From Chamaea fasciata (lineage: Eukaryota; Chordata; Aves; Passeriformes; Sylviidae), in assembly GCA_029207755.1 (NCBI GenBank), contig JARCOQ010000093.1, positions 124,001-188,000 on the forward strand: 64,000 bases of DNA, read 5' to 3'. The number at the start of each line of letters is the position of its first letter. The stretch's first letter is position 1. The position numbers and the translations under genes are program-made. Below the pieces are notes generated by a model that searched no databases, was not told where the DNA came from, and was given only the letters and a program-made list of their open reading frames with translations. Below are positions 12,166 to 23,800 of the stretch, in pieces.

Positions 12166-12835
12166 GGATCTCTAGAGGTCTGGGGGGACCTGGGGGTGTC
12201 TTTAGGGGTTTTAGTGGGTGGTCTGTAAGGGGTTTAAGGGGGTCCATAGGGGATTTAGGGCGGTCTGGGCGTCCCTAAAGGGAGTTTGGGCAGGCTATGG
12301 GGCTCCATAGGGGTCTGAGGGATCTACAGAGGGTCCGTAGAGGTCCGTAAAGGGGCTCGGGGCGTCCCTAAGTCCGGGGGTCTGGGGGTCTCTTTTGGGG
12401 ATTATTGGGGGTCTGGGTGGCCTTTCTGGGGGTTGGGGGGGTCTATAGGGGATCTGGGGGAGCCTGTAGTGGCTCCGGGGAGGTGTGGGGGTGTCTGTGG
12501 GTCCCTGTGTGGGGTTTCGGGGCGGTCTGAGGGTCCCCAAAAGGGGTCTGAGGGGGCTCTAGGGGATATATAGGGGATCTCGAGAGGGTTCAGGGTGGCC
12601 TGGGGGTCTCTCTAGGGGATCTGGGGGTCTCCCTAGGGGATTTTGGGAGGGCCTGGGGGTCCCTAGAAGGGGTGTGACGGTACATTTAGGGGATCTCAGG
12701 GTCTCTGCAGGGGATTTGGGGAGGGCTTGGGGCTTCCTAAAAGGGGCTGGGGGGGGGAGGGTCCTATAGGGGATTTGGAAGGGGGCTGGGGGTCTCTATA
12801 GGGGATTTAGGGGGGGTCTGGGGGGTCTATAGGGG
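12140..12835. repeat. G-rich minisatellite (ggggatctctag / gggggtct units)
   Basis: Irregular short units of the type taggggatct, ggggatttag and gggggtctggg run for about 700 bp with extreme strand asymmetry: G-rich on plus. Many closely spaced G-runs make quadruplex formation plausible. The same repeat in inverted orientation lies at 18820-19380, flanking the second promoter copy. No gene is seen. Confidence 0.8.
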
Positions 12836-14145
12836 TGCCGTGGCAGAGGAATTCCCTCGGTCGCTGCTGTACATTGTCCCTGCTGAGGCTCAGACACTGT
12901 CAGGACACATTCCCTGGTTGTAGGATTCGTGCCCGACCAAGCACTATGCTTATGTCTCCAGCGTTACTTTGCAACAAAAACAGGGGAAGGCAAACTCTAT
13001 GTACGGCCCATGGTATTTTCGAGGGTCTAAAACTCACTAAGTCATCGATCTGAGAGGTGAGATCCATTTGGAATTAATGGCACGGAGAAGTAGTGCAACA
13101 CGGAAAAGGGAAGCATAGAAATAAATAGAGGAAAACCTCTTGGTTTATTTCTTGCGTTTTCATTTCACTTATGGAAAGCTGTTGCAGTTTCCCAGCAGCC
13201 TTCATCACAGTCCCAGCTGCTCTTTTCAAGAACCTTTGGTGGAGAACGAGGTCGAGCTGCTGGCACAAGATGTGCCACCAACTGCAGCTTCTCCTGGATT
13301 TCCATACTGAGTGCAGCACGACTTTTGCAGCAAAGCAGGACAAATGTTTGGAAAACTTTACAATTTCTCCTTTATTTTTTCCTTGTGGGCTGGGGAGTTG
13401 TGCCATTGGTAAGGTTTTCCGTGTTACTGTTTTAATCCAAGAAAACAGGAGGTGGCACCAGCACTTGTTGGGGAATGCAACCCTGACTGAATCCAGAGAC
13501 AGAATCTCCCTGACACTGTGTGAGCTCCCCGGGCTGGGCTCAGGTTCCTGCTGGGACTCTGCAGAGAGCTCCAGCTGGGATCAGCAGCAGCTGGAAATAC
13601 CTCTGGGCATCTCCCTTTTCTGCTGCTCGGAGGAAGCAGTGAAGTGAGTCAAGAAGTTCTGGGTTTTCTTTCTCCGGGTGCATTTTTGCATTGTGTTTGA
13701 CACCCCAGCGGCAATTTTTGTGATGGCCTCTCTAAGTTGATTCTATTTCAGCAGCACCAGCAGCAGGGCTGTGTTGGAGCACTGCAAATGTGGCCTGTGT
13801 GGCTTTCATTCCCCTCGACTTAGTGCCCGGGGACTTGGGAGCATTTCAATCTCTTCTTTGCACGGTGCCTGCACCAGAAAGACTGAGTTCACTGTCACAA
13901 AAGCACAGCGGGTAGCAAGGATGGAAAAAGGCAATTGCAGTTGTCCTGATAAAATCCAGTCGGCAGCCAGAGGGGTGCAGCAGCAGCCGCGATCTCCAAT
14001 TACCAAGGCAAAGGCAGCAGCAGCCTCCTGCCGTCACCTCAGGCTGAGTGAAACAGTGCTGAAAACAGCGCTGGAAGCCGACCCTTCCTTTCTCTGGAGG
14101 CTGGGTCAGGGCAGCACAGGCGGCCCTGAGCAGTCTGGGCTGTTG
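12836..14145. other. Unassigned sequence
   Basis: The stretch is not visibly repetitive. Reading frames of up to 158 codons exist on both strands (for example 13171-13647 plus and 13074-13406 minus), but none shows a domain, signal peptide or splice pattern I can support. It may contain introns or decayed exons of the neighbouring MROH-like sequence. I assign no gene. Confidence 0.5.
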
Positions 14146-14150
14146 GCGGG

Positions 14151-14669
14151 TGTCCTCGGTTGAAGTATATTCTATCACCATCTTCATGAACTGTTGAAAC
14201 CAGGTGAGGCAGTGCTCCCTGCCTCCTCCACTCTGGCTTATCTTCTGTTAATGGGCCCATCAACACCTTTGCTACACAGCTCACAGATAACCCCCTCCTG
14301 GACTACCTCCTGTTAATGGGCCCATCAGGCCTTATCACATGACTCACCATCCCATTGTGAGATGCTCCGCCCAGAGGGAGAAACCAAGCATTCCAGCCTG
14401 GATATAAGCTGAGACTCTGAACACCAGAGGGACGCTTACCCACTGGATTCCCAGAGGACCCGAGCTACCAGACCTTTCTACAGGATCACTGCTTCAGGAA
14501 GACCACCTCATCTGGACTGCTTCCATCACTACGCTCAGGTTGTATTCTGACTCTGTCAGTGTTCTTTTGTATTATTGCATCTATTTTATTTTACTTTCTT
14601 TCTTTTTTTCCTATTAAATTGTATCTCTGACTTGGAGCCTCTCATTTGTTTTGCCTTCAAACTACTACA
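14151..14669 (+). mobile_element. Solo LTR, ERV-1 family
   Basis: The LTR is 519 bp, starts TGTCCTCGG, ends CTACTACA, and is flanked by a perfect 5-bp target duplication GCGGG (14146-14150 and 14670-14674). It has a TATA-like GATATAAGC at 14401-14409 and an ATTAAA polyadenylation signal at 14613-14618. It closely matches the 528-bp LTRs of the full provirus at 38843-45052 but in the opposite orientation. No internal sequence is present, so it formed by recombination between two LTRs. Confidence 0.95.
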
Positions 14670-14674
14670 GCGGG

Positions 14675-16560
14675 TGAGCGTTGCTCCAGTCTGCAATTGA
14701 GCCGGACAAAGGCCTTGGAAGGCGAGGCAGGAGCAGGTGGGAAGGGGCTGGCGCTGCTGCTGCTCCTGCCCGGGAGCCCCGGCGGGGCCGGGCCGGCGCC
14801 CGCTGCGCTGCGGCTCCTGCTGCTGCCAGAGCCGGGCGGGCCTCGGGGACAGGGAATGGACACGGGGGGACAGCAAAGGCCGGCGGGGCTGCAGGGATGC
14901 TGGTGCTCGGGCCAGCGCCAGCACGGAGCTTTGGCTGCAATTAACCCAGAGGGAACCGCTGGGCAAAGGCTCCATTTCAGCCTTTCTTTCCTCATGGCTG
15001 CGAAACGACCGAAATAAAAGGAGAACCAGCAGGGCCCGGCCCCTTCTCCTTCGGGAGGAGCTCCACGCCTGGGGCCAGGAGGGGCCCTGAGGGGCCGTGA
15101 GGGGCAATGAAGGGCCATGAAGGGCTGTCAGGGGCCAGGAGAGGTTCTGTGTAGCCAGGAGGGGTTTTGAGGGGCCGTGAGGAGCCTCAGCCCCGGCACA
15201 GCGGGGTCCCACCGTGTCCCCAGGGCAGGGCAGCCGTGAGGGGCCGCGAGTGCAGACGTGGCAGCAGAGCGGGCTTGGGGCACCTCCGGAAGGGGATGAG
15301 AGCCTTCCCCAGCTCCAAACCACACCAAACCCACCACTAACAGGATTTCCCATCTTTAAAATCCACTGGCAACTTGGAGTCGACTGAACAGTTTAATCCC
15401 AGTGGAAAATGCAAGGGAATTTTCCTAATGACTTACATCCAGCCTTGGTTAATCATGTCTAAGATTTAAAAATCTGACCAGTGAAAAGTAACACTAATAA
15501 ATAATAAGAACAATAGCAAGAAATAAACTCCCAAATCCCAACACTCAGCACCACACCAAAATGACAAACCTCATTTTTCTTTACTAGCACAAGGTTCATG
15601 AAAACAAATCCTGATAACTTTCTCCACCTCACATCTTCCCCACCAGACAAAGGAGGCCATTTGCAGTGTTTAATACAAGTCACAATTGAGGGCTGGAGGA
15701 AAGAACGACGAGACACTACCAATTTACATGTCAAACCCAGCGGTCCAGCTTCAAAGTGGAGAGAATAAAATGGAATGGGGGCAGGGGCTGGTCAGATGTT
15801 CCTCTAAAGGATGGCAAAATCACCTCCAAGTGAACAGGAGGGGAAAATCAATCCCTATAAACCACCCAGGGTGTTCAGGGACTCAGCTGTGAGGAGCTGG
15901 ACATGGACAGAGGCATCTGGAACAGTTCTTTCCTCAGGCTGAGCTCTCCAGCCTGGCCCTGAAGTCAATCAAGTGCTTTCCCAGAGCATTCCATGGTTGC
16001 CAAGCACCCTTCAAGATGTGGCTCACAGGAGCAGAGAACCTTTCTCAAGGTTCTGAGCAGAAAAAGTGGCAAGAGATGCCCAATTCAGAGCTCTGTTTAA
16101 AAACCTGGAAAATAAAAATCAGTTGAACTCTGAAGCCCAGCGGTGGCTCCCAGAATCTCAGAGCCAAGGGAAAACGGGAAAGGCTTTTTACAAGAACCAA
16201 CACTGAAGAGCTCCCAGATGAATGTGTGTGACATTTTGAGAGGCTTCCAGTTTTCTACAGTTTTCCTTGAATTGTTGAAATTGATTTTGCCTTTGCCTCC
16301 TCTTGCACTAAAGGAGCCTCATTTCGGCACCAGGAAGGCAAAGCTCATTCCTGGCCCTGGCTGCTGCTGTCCATGCAGCATTTCCATCCCTCCCGTTGCC
16401 TCTTCCCTCAGGATCCCCAGCAGCAGCAGCTGCCGGAGCAGCACATGGAAGCTGCAGATGGAAGTGCTGCCCACCCCAGCCTGAAGCTGCACAAGGATCC
16501 TGCTGCCAGGAACCCCCAATATTCCCTCCCAGGGGCCCTGCAAACAGTCACCAATTTTCA
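14675..16560. other. Unassigned sequence with GC-rich part and short GAGGGGCC repeats
   Basis: 14675-15050 is GC-rich with many overlapping frames on both strands and no recognisable domain. About 15070-15180 has short irregular units of the type gaggggccrtgaggggc. 15300-16560 looks like ordinary intergenic or intronic sequence. I cannot support a gene here. The long minus frames (for example 14586-15353) are compositional. Confidence 0.5.
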
Positions 16561-16564
16561 GAAG

Positions 16565-16913
16565 AGCAGTGTGGACAGCAGCTGCACCTGGCCGTTATCC
16601 TCTATGAAAGGAAGAAAAAAAGACCTCAGCATCGGCTGCTCGGGGCTCAGCTGGGCGTGAGCCTGCAAACCCACAGGGCACCAAGTGTTTGGTGGGCACA
16701 CAGTGGCCGTGGCTGGGGGCACAGAGCCTTGCATGGTCAGAGAGTGGCAGGAGCACCGCAACCAGCAGCAGGGCGACAGGGCTGGGTCTCAGCATGTCCT
16801 TGTCCAAAACTGCAAAGCTGAGTATCACGGCCGTCATCCTGACTGACTGTTCATCTGTGTCCCGCAGGAGCTCCACAAAATGTTCAGGCAGGGGCCACAC
16901 TTTTTTGGCCTGT
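16565..16913 (-). pseudogene. MROH-like (maestro HEAT-like repeat) exon fragments
   Basis: Two minus-strand segments look like decayed exons. The first, about 16737-16913, follows a plausible acceptor (tgttcctcacag). It encodes a helical, leucine-rich stretch containing VELLRDTDEQSVRMTAVILS and ending near LLPLSDH, as expected for a pair of HEAT-type helices. The second, about 16565-16614, follows the acceptor ttccttcctttcatag and reads EDNGQVQLLSTLLF before an in-frame TGA. The pattern resembles the MROH multigene family, which is amplified in birds; I assign it from memory of the family's style, not from an alignment. The expected GT donor after LLPLSDH is missing and the second exon is truncated, so I call it a pseudogene fragment. 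Confidence 0.45.
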
Positions 16914-17805
16914 GAGGAACACAAGTCGTGAAACGCCGCCCTGGTGCCAACAGGGCCCAGAGGCCAAAGGCCTGTCCCGAGGTACTCGGGCAGCCGAACC
17001 AGGAGGCAGGAGAGCTGGGAGCAGCTGCCTGAGCTCTCGAAGCCCAGCCAAGCCCAAGCGACTGCATTCCCCAGCTCAGCTCCAGCCACTGCCCCCTTGT
17101 CACCATTGAGGGAGGGATCCTCAGTGAGCTCGAGAAGGGCCCTGAGCGCAAGGTTCCACCTTTCCCTGCACTCACTCCGCAGGTGCTTTGGGGGAGCGCC
17201 AGAGCAGCCGGCTGGCAGGAACATGGCAGCTCCCCAGGGGCTGCTTGTGGCCTCTGACACCCAATTCCTCAGGGCTTCCCACCAGCCCAGCCCCTCAGAG
17301 TCTCCCCCAGCCCGGCCAGCCTGCCCGGCAGCAGAGGCGCAGCCCCACAGCAGCTCCAGAGGAGCCCGATCAAGAGGCACCGCGGAGCCCTCAGCAATCC
17401 GGCCAGCAGCACACGGGCAGGAGGACACAGACGGCGGTTCCTGGCTGGCACAGGGCTTGTGGCCATCTCCAGGCTCCGGCCTCGCAGGGATGCCCACAGC
17501 CCAGGCCCCCGCCCACGCGCTCTCTTGGCAGTGCAAAGGCTTCCGCAGGACCACCGAGGGCCGAGGGGCTTCTGGCCATTTTCTCTGCAAGGCTGCACGC
17601 CTGGGCAGCATGCTGAGCACAAAGCACCCTTTTCCCCCTCTTCCCCTGTGCACCCAGGGCAGCAAAAGAAAAATCCTGGGAGTCCGTGTATTGTAACACA
17701 TATCCTATATTTATATACTGAAGAAAAAAAAGAAGAAAAGAAGAATCCTGTAGAAGAAGAAAATCCCCGCTGGCTCAGTTGGCCCCAGCAGACAGAGTGT
17801 CCCAG

Positions 17806-18008
17806 ATCAGCTCTCCGTAGAGCTCCAGCAGCGCAGCCAGCCCAGGCCCGACAGTCGAGGCCGTGTCTTCCGTGCCCTGCGCAGCTGATCTCGCAGCTTC
17901 CGCGGGATGGAGTACGGAGCTCTCTGGACTGCCCGGAGGACCAAGGCTGTTTCAATGGCCAGGTTTCTGATGGCAGGGCTGCTGTCATCTGCCGTGTCTT
18001 CAAGGGCT
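17806..18008 (-). pseudogene. MROH-like terminal exon fragment
   Basis: A minus-strand open segment follows a good acceptor (cctctgtcttgcag, ending at about 18009). It encodes LEDTADDSSPAIRNLAIETA, then an arginine-rich stretch, then LSGLGWLRCWSS, and stops at 17806-17808. This resembles a C-terminal HEAT-repeat exon of MROH-like proteins. On the minus strand it lies upstream of the two fragments at 16565-16913. The apparent last exon therefore precedes middle exons, which points to two gene copies or a rearrangement. Assignment is from pattern recognition only. Confidence 0.4.
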
Positions 18009-18128
18009 GCAAGACAGAGGAACACGGGGCCATAGCCCTGATCAGCAGGGACCCGAGGAGAGCCCCCTGCCAGGGCCAGCCCAGCCCGCTCTTGCCATGG
18101 CCACGAGGGAGCAGGGACCAAGGGGATT

Positions 18129-18731
18129 GAAACATTAATTTTGAAGAATTACAGACTTTAACTGGATATTGCTGAAGTAAGACAGATAGACTTCCCTTTT
18201 GATAAGCAGAAGCCGGATTCAAGGAACTGATAAATCATGGGGCCTGTCAACTTATGTTTGTGTATTCTGACTAATCAATAGGCTTCAAGAAGGACAATGA
18301 ACTCAGAAATCAAATACTCCTGGGAAAATGGGATTCAGTTGTCACGCAACACTAAAAGGTTAAAAAGTCAAAGCGAAGAAGACTCACTTACTTCATCATT
18401 TTGAGACCCCGCCCCATAAAAAAGATCACCGACCCATTTCAAAGAACAAACCACGCATGCTTAATAGCTTTTGGCTAATTACCATAGGAAGCGGGGAATG
18501 GGAGGTACTGAAGTCATGAATATACATTTGTGTTTTGGGTATTCAATCCTTCTGTACATAAAAAGACCCTGTGATCTTCTGTGAGCGCGCGTGTGTTCGG
18601 GAGCTATCCCGCACGCTGTCTGGCGTCGTAATTAAACATACACTTTCTAACTCTAAACTGCTGGAGAGTCTTTTGTCCGTCATTGTTGGATATCGGCATT
18701 AGGGCGCTATTCCTATTTTTTTAATAATTCA
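18129..18731 (+). mobile_element. LTR-3 family solo LTR-like copy 1
   Basis: The copy starts near TGAAACATTAAT and ends near TTTTTAATAATTCA. It shares with 58214-58934, and in inverse with 45465-46235, the blocks caccgacccatttc, catgcttaat...ttttggcta, gaatatacatttgtgttttgggtattcaa, a TATA-like acataaaaag (18557-18566), and acatacactttctaact near the end. No matching target duplication is visible (gggat versus ataga), so one or both ends may be rearranged. It directly follows the MROH-like exon. Confidence 0.75.
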
Positions 18732-18819
18732 ATAGAACACCCCAAATTGCCCAATTTGGACCCCAAATTTCCAAGAATTAGCTGTATAGAGCCAAAAATT
18801 CACAAAAATTTCCTTTATG

Positions 18820-19380
18820 GGCGCCAAAACTCCACTATAGAGATGCCAAGACTCCCCCAGACCCCCTTACATCCCAAGTAGAGAACCCTAGATCCCCTAT
18901 AGGGTCCCCCAGGCACCCAAGGACCCTCTATCGAGCCCCTACATATCCCCTCAGACCCCCCTGGGGACCTCCAGACCCCCCCAGACCCCCCAAATCCCCC
19001 ACAGGGACCCACAGACACCCCCAGACCTCTCCGGACCCGCTACAGGCTCCCGCTGACCCCTAGAGATCCCCTACAGACCCCCCAAATCCCCCAAAACGCC
19101 ACAGAAACCCCCCAAATCCCCCACAGACACCCAGACCCCATTTAGGGACGCCCGGACCCCCTTTACGGACCCCGCTGGACCCTCTACAGAGCCCCCAGAC
19201 CCCGATAGAGCCCCGAGACCCGCCCAGCCCCCTTTAGGGATCCCCAGACCGCCCTAAAGCCCCTACAGACCGCCCCAAATCTCCTGCAGATCCCCCACCA
19301 AATCCTCTAAGGAGACTTCCAGGTCCTCTCAGACCCCTATAGATCCCCTATGGATCCCCTATAGATCCCCTCTAGATCCC
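18820..19380. repeat. C-rich minisatellite, inverted copy of 12140-12835
   Basis: Short units such as agatccccta, cccccagacc and cctacagacc run up to the promoter copy. This is the reverse complement of the repeat type at 12140-12835, and it occupies the mirror-image position relative to the promoter. No gene is seen. Confidence 0.8.
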
Positions 19381-19690
19381 CCATGCCCCCACCGCAGGTC
19401 TCGGACACGCCGGAGCCGGCTCGGGGGACCGGGAACAAAGATGGCGGCGCCCGGGAGAGCCACCTCTGGGTCGTCTGCGCATGCGCCGGACGGAACGCGC
19501 CAGCAGATGGGCGGGGCCCACGGGAAAAAGAGGCGTGGCCAATGAAAGGGCGGGGAACGAATGGAACGAGGCGGGGTCAGAGAAAGGGCGGGAACTGGGA
19601 GGGGAAAGGGGCGGGGTCCAGGAAACGGCGGGAATTTTGAGGGGGAATGGGCGGGGTCAAGGGAACGCGCGGTCCTAAAAGGGCCCGGTT
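19381..19690 (+). promoter_or_regulatory. CpG-island promoter-like element, right (inverted) copy
   Basis: This is the inverted counterpart of 11880-12165. The shared sites pair at a coordinate sum of 31523: the NRF1-type GCGCATGCGC at 19477-19486, and the YY1-type AAAGATGGC at 19437-19445, here on the plus strand. GC boxes and the CCAAT box (gtggccaatgaaagg) follow. It carries an extra GC-box segment of about 55 bp near 19610-19660 compared with the left copy. The YY1 orientation implies rightward transcription, away from the left copy. Frames starting at the YY1 ATG are short and unrecognised. Confidence 0.6.
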
Positions 19691-19724
19691 TGGCTTAAAA
19701 TCACCCAAAAGACCCTAAAATCTC

Positions 19725-20260
19725 CGGCACCGAGACCGAGACCGACACCGGAACCGAGACCGGCACCGCTCCGGGACCCGCACTGTGGGACCGACACCGA
19801 AACCGGCACCAGAACTGGTACCGGAACCAAGACTGACACCGACACTGGGACCGGCGCCGGGAGCGCTTCGGAACCAGCACCGGCACCAGGACTGCTCCAG
19901 GACTGCGGCCAGAACCCAGACCGGGAGCGCTCCGGGATGGAGACCGAGACCGGCACCGGAACCAGCACCGAGACTGGCACCGCTCCGGGACCAGGACTGC
20001 GATTGGCACTGGGAGCACTCCGGGACCAAAAACGGCACCGGCACCGCTCCGACACCGAGACTGAGACCAGGACTGAAACTGGAACCGGCACTGGCACCGA
20101 GACTGGCACCGCTCCGGGATCGAGATCGGCACCGCGACCGGAATCAGCACCGGGAGCGCTCCGGGACCGAGACTGAGACCGAGGCCGAAACAGGGACCGG
20201 GATCGGACCCGGAATCGCTCCGGGATCGGCTCCAGGATCGCTCCGGGACCGCCGCGTTCG
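19725..20260. repeat. GC-rich hexamer-like minisatellite (accggc / accgag units)
   Basis: Irregular runs of accggcaccgagactggcaccgctccgggacc-type units extend for about 530 bp immediately downstream of the right promoter copy. The open frames over it (for example 19785-20438 plus) are low-complexity translations of the repeat, rich in P, A, R, T and G, and I do not consider them genes. Confidence 0.85.
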
Positions 20261-20453
20261 CTGCGGGGAGTTTTGGCCGCGCCCCCGGGCGGGACTGGGA
20301 GGGACGGGGAGGTTGCCCTGGGCCGGGCGGGACCGCCTCGGTTCGCATCGTTCCGAGGCCGCCACCCCGGTCCAGATGATCCCAGTTTCTATGGTTCTGA
20401 TCCAGATGGTCCAGCCTGTGAAATCCCAGTCCATGTGATCCCAGTCCATGTGA
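20261..20453. other. CpG-rich junction and short gatcccagtccatgt repeats
   Basis: 20265-20360 is CpG-rich (ccgcgcccccgggcggg). 20375-20455 contains two to three copies of a gatcccagtccatgt-type unit. It forms the truncation edge of the ERV-4 provirus to its right. Confidence 0.55.
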
Positions 20454-20774
20454 TCAAGAACTCTCCAAGTTTGATTTACTATCAAACCACATCCCACCCA
20501 CCCAGCCCCACACAATCCCGATCCCAACATCCGCCCACAAAAATATCCCCAAACCAACTGTACCATTTAGAGTTGTAACCCGTTCATTCTTATCCCATCC
20601 CCACTCACGTGGACCCCCATGATACCCTGAGGTTGCCAGGTTCAGGTGACGACTTCTGGGATGTGATTCTTGAGTACTGGTATATCTAACAGTGTCTTCA
20701 GACCACGGCCACTCAGCTGGCTCCTGGCCATGGGAGTGTGGCAGGATACAGAGAAGTATTAATAATGTTAACAT
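20454..20774 (-). pseudogene. env: env-like N-terminal fragment of ERV-4
   Basis: Ninety-three bases downstream of the pol stop, a minus-strand frame starts at an ATG. It opens with a strongly hydrophobic signal-peptide-like segment (LTLLILLCILPHSHG) and continues with a polar region containing one N-glycosylation sequon (NGT). Its position and signal peptide fit the start of an env gene. No further env sequence (furin site, fusion peptide, membrane anchor) is present because the provirus is truncated. The tail of the frame runs into unrelated DNA. Inference from position and signal peptide only. Confidence 0.5.
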
Positions 20775-20866
20775 GGTTATTTTGTTTTCATGTCACTTGA
20801 AGTGTCCCCTCGGAGTTCTCCTGCAATAGCAAAACACAGAAAAATCTGCCACCTAAGGGCAGAACA

Positions 20867-23800
20867 TTAAAATGATGGAATTATCCAGCGGGTATTTATC
20901 CGATGTTCTTTTCCTAAGGCATCAGATGCTATCCACGCAACTTTATTCAGAGAAGTTTTCAACACAAGTGGTACTTCTCCCACCGTAGGGAGGTCTACCA
21001 AAACAGGGTGTCCCGGGTCATGAACTGGATTTTCGGGATCATTTGGTCCTCTTTGTGAGGAGATTAAGCTCAGAGGATTTGGGCAAAAAGCAGTAATTTT
21101 GGCGCACCCATTCACCCCCCATCTTTCATTTTCACTTTGCACAGCTTTATGCAACCGGCCATCCCAGCCTCCCTCTTGTGGTTTCAGAAGTCGTCTTAAA
21201 AGACCATTAGTCCTTTCTACAATTCCGTTAGCTTGAGGGTAATAGGGAGTGTGAAAAGTCCATTTTATCCCTTCACCTTTTGCCCATTCCTGTACTACTT
21301 TAGCAGTAAAGTGTGACCCATTATCAGATTGAATTTCCTGTGGTTTTGGGAAAGTCCCGAACCATATCTGCAATGCTTTAACAGTGTTTTCCCCTGTAGC
21401 CCTTTTAAATGCCTCGGCCTGAACTGATCCAGATGTAATCTCAACCCCCACTAACACAAAATGTTTACCTCCTGATTGCTTAAAGGGACCCATGTAATCT
21501 ACCTGCCATGCATCCCATAAGCCTTTACCTGTCCTCAAGTGTAGTGGGTCATCCTCTAAAGGATGTCTTTCTAGCCGTTTGCGACGCTGCTCACGGGCTG
21601 AAATGCAGGTGTTACACATTTCTCTGGTAACGGGCCAAGCCCGGGCATGAGCTTCCTGGTATAAATCTTTTGTACCTGTGTGTTGTCGTTTTACATGCAG
21701 CCATTCTAATAAGTGCTCCCAATCTTCAGTGATTTCATCCTTTTTCAGAGGACTTAATTTTGCTAATTCATCAGCTCTGTTATTCCATTCTCCTGCTGGA
21801 TTATCATCTGTCTGGTGAGAGGCTACCCACCCTACAGCAAAATTCCCTTGACTTGCAATTTGTAAAATTTCTTGCCACTTTTCTTTCTGCCACACTGGAA
21901 TTCTGTTAACTTCCCAATCATTCTGTTGCCAGAAAGGCAGCCGTTCAGTGCAGCCCTTATATACAGCATAGGAGTCAGTGTAAATACAGACAAGAGAGGT
22001 GTTTTGTGCCTCCCTCTGGAAAACACTCCAAACAGCTCTAAGTTCCCCAATTCGGGCACTGCCTTCCCCTTCTGTAATGATCCGCTCTGCAGAAGAAGTG
22101 TGCAAAGCTACAGCTCTGTATTTCCACACTTTTCCTTCACGCTTAGCTGAGGCCTCAGTAAACCATGAATGTGCTGTTTGCTCAGGGGAGAAGGGAGGGG
22201 CTATTTTAAGAACTGAGGCAGGTTTGTCTTGGCTGCTATTCAGATTCTCTGTGTCTTGTATTGGTAAATTTTTCACAGCGCCTTCAGTAATTGAAAAGAT
22301 GTTATTAGAATGCTCTATTTGTGCATACCATTTCCTTACTGAGGCTCGTTGTGCTACCCCTTCAGGAGGTGGAGTCCCTGTGATCACTATTTTAATGACT
22401 TTAAAGGGACCTCTCAACACAATTGGTTGTTTTCTTGTGATTTTTTCTACTTCTATGAGAGCTTGGGTAACAACAAATAAGCCTTTCTCCCAAGTTGTAA
22501 ATCTTTTTTCAGCATCTTTCAAGCCACGGGAGTAGAAGCTAACAGGTCTGATTGGGCCTTCAGGACCCCTTTGCCATATATGTACTGACAATCCTGAGGT
22601 AGCAAATCCCCATTCTACCTGAAAAGGATCTGCTGGGTGGATAGGGCCTAGGGCCTGATGAGCTGTGGCTTCAAAAATCAACAATTGTAATGCTTCTTCC
22701 TGAGAAGGGCTCCAGTCCCATTTTACTCCCTTTCTCAACAAATCATCAAGAGGTCTGGCAATAATTGAAAAATCTGGAATGTGTTTTCTCCAAAATACCA
22801 ATAGTCCTAGAGCTTGTTGGAGTTCTTTTCTAGATTCAGGCATCTTGATTTGATCTAAAGAAGTTAGGGTGTCTGGTGGGATGCATGTCATACCTCCTTT
22901 CCACCAGATGCCTCAAAATTTCACTTCTTGAGAAGGTTTTTGTATTTTTCTGAGGGGATCTGCAAACCAAGGCTTTCTAAGTGGGAAATTATTTTCTGTT
23001 GAACATCCTCCACTACTTCTTTTTCTTCCCCTCCCACTAAAATATCATCTATGGACTGGTAAACAGCTACAGTGTCAGGTTTAGATAGTTCTTCTAATTC
23101 TTGGGCTAAAGCATGGTGGGCTAAAGTGGGGGAGTGTCGCTACCCTTGGGGTAGACGTGTGAAGGTATATTGCTGTCCCTCCCATGTAAAGGCAAAACGG
23201 TCCATATCTTCTTGTTGTATGGGTATCATGAAAAACATGTCTTTAACATCTATTGTTGCCGTAATAGAGTGAGCTTTCTCCTGAATTGATATTATTAATT
23301 CAGCTGTATTTGGGACCGCTGCTGTAAGAGGGTCTGTGTTGGCATTAAGCCGTCTGTAATCAACTGTCAGTCTCCACTTTCCATTGGGTTTTTTAACTGG
23401 CCAGATTGGTGAGTTAAAAGGGCTGTGAGTGTTAACAATTAGTCCTTGATCTTTCAATTCCTGAATGACTGGCTTGATGCCATCTTTAGCACCAGAGGGT
23501 AAAGGATATTGTTTCACAGAAGGGATTTTGCTGAACGGTAGGGAAGGAGCTGTTTGTAGCAGCCTGATGTTAAGGCTGGGAGCTCCGAAAGACCAGAGAA
23601 AGCCTTCTGAGTCTTCCCATTGTCTCCCAGCAAGTATATCCATCCCTAACAAACTGTCAGGAATGTTTCCGATGACCATTTGGACAGCTATTGGGTTGTC
23701 TTCTCCGGGCAGTGTGAGTTTTACTAGAGCGATACTCATAGACTCTGTAGTTCCTAGGGCATTTAAAACACAACATGGTTTTTTGCTGGGAACAAGCCCA

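Noticed and set aside
14586..15353. 255-codon minus-strand frame over GC-rich sequence and the solo LTR edge
   Set aside because: It overlaps several equally long frames, has low-complexity composition and crosses the LTR boundary.
16595..17701. 368-codon minus-strand frame
   Set aside because: It runs across apparent introns and splice sites of the MROH-like fragments in GC-rich DNA. Only short segments have protein-like character.
19785..20438. 217-codon frame rich in P, A, R, T and G
   Set aside because: It is a direct translation of the accggc/accgag minisatellite.
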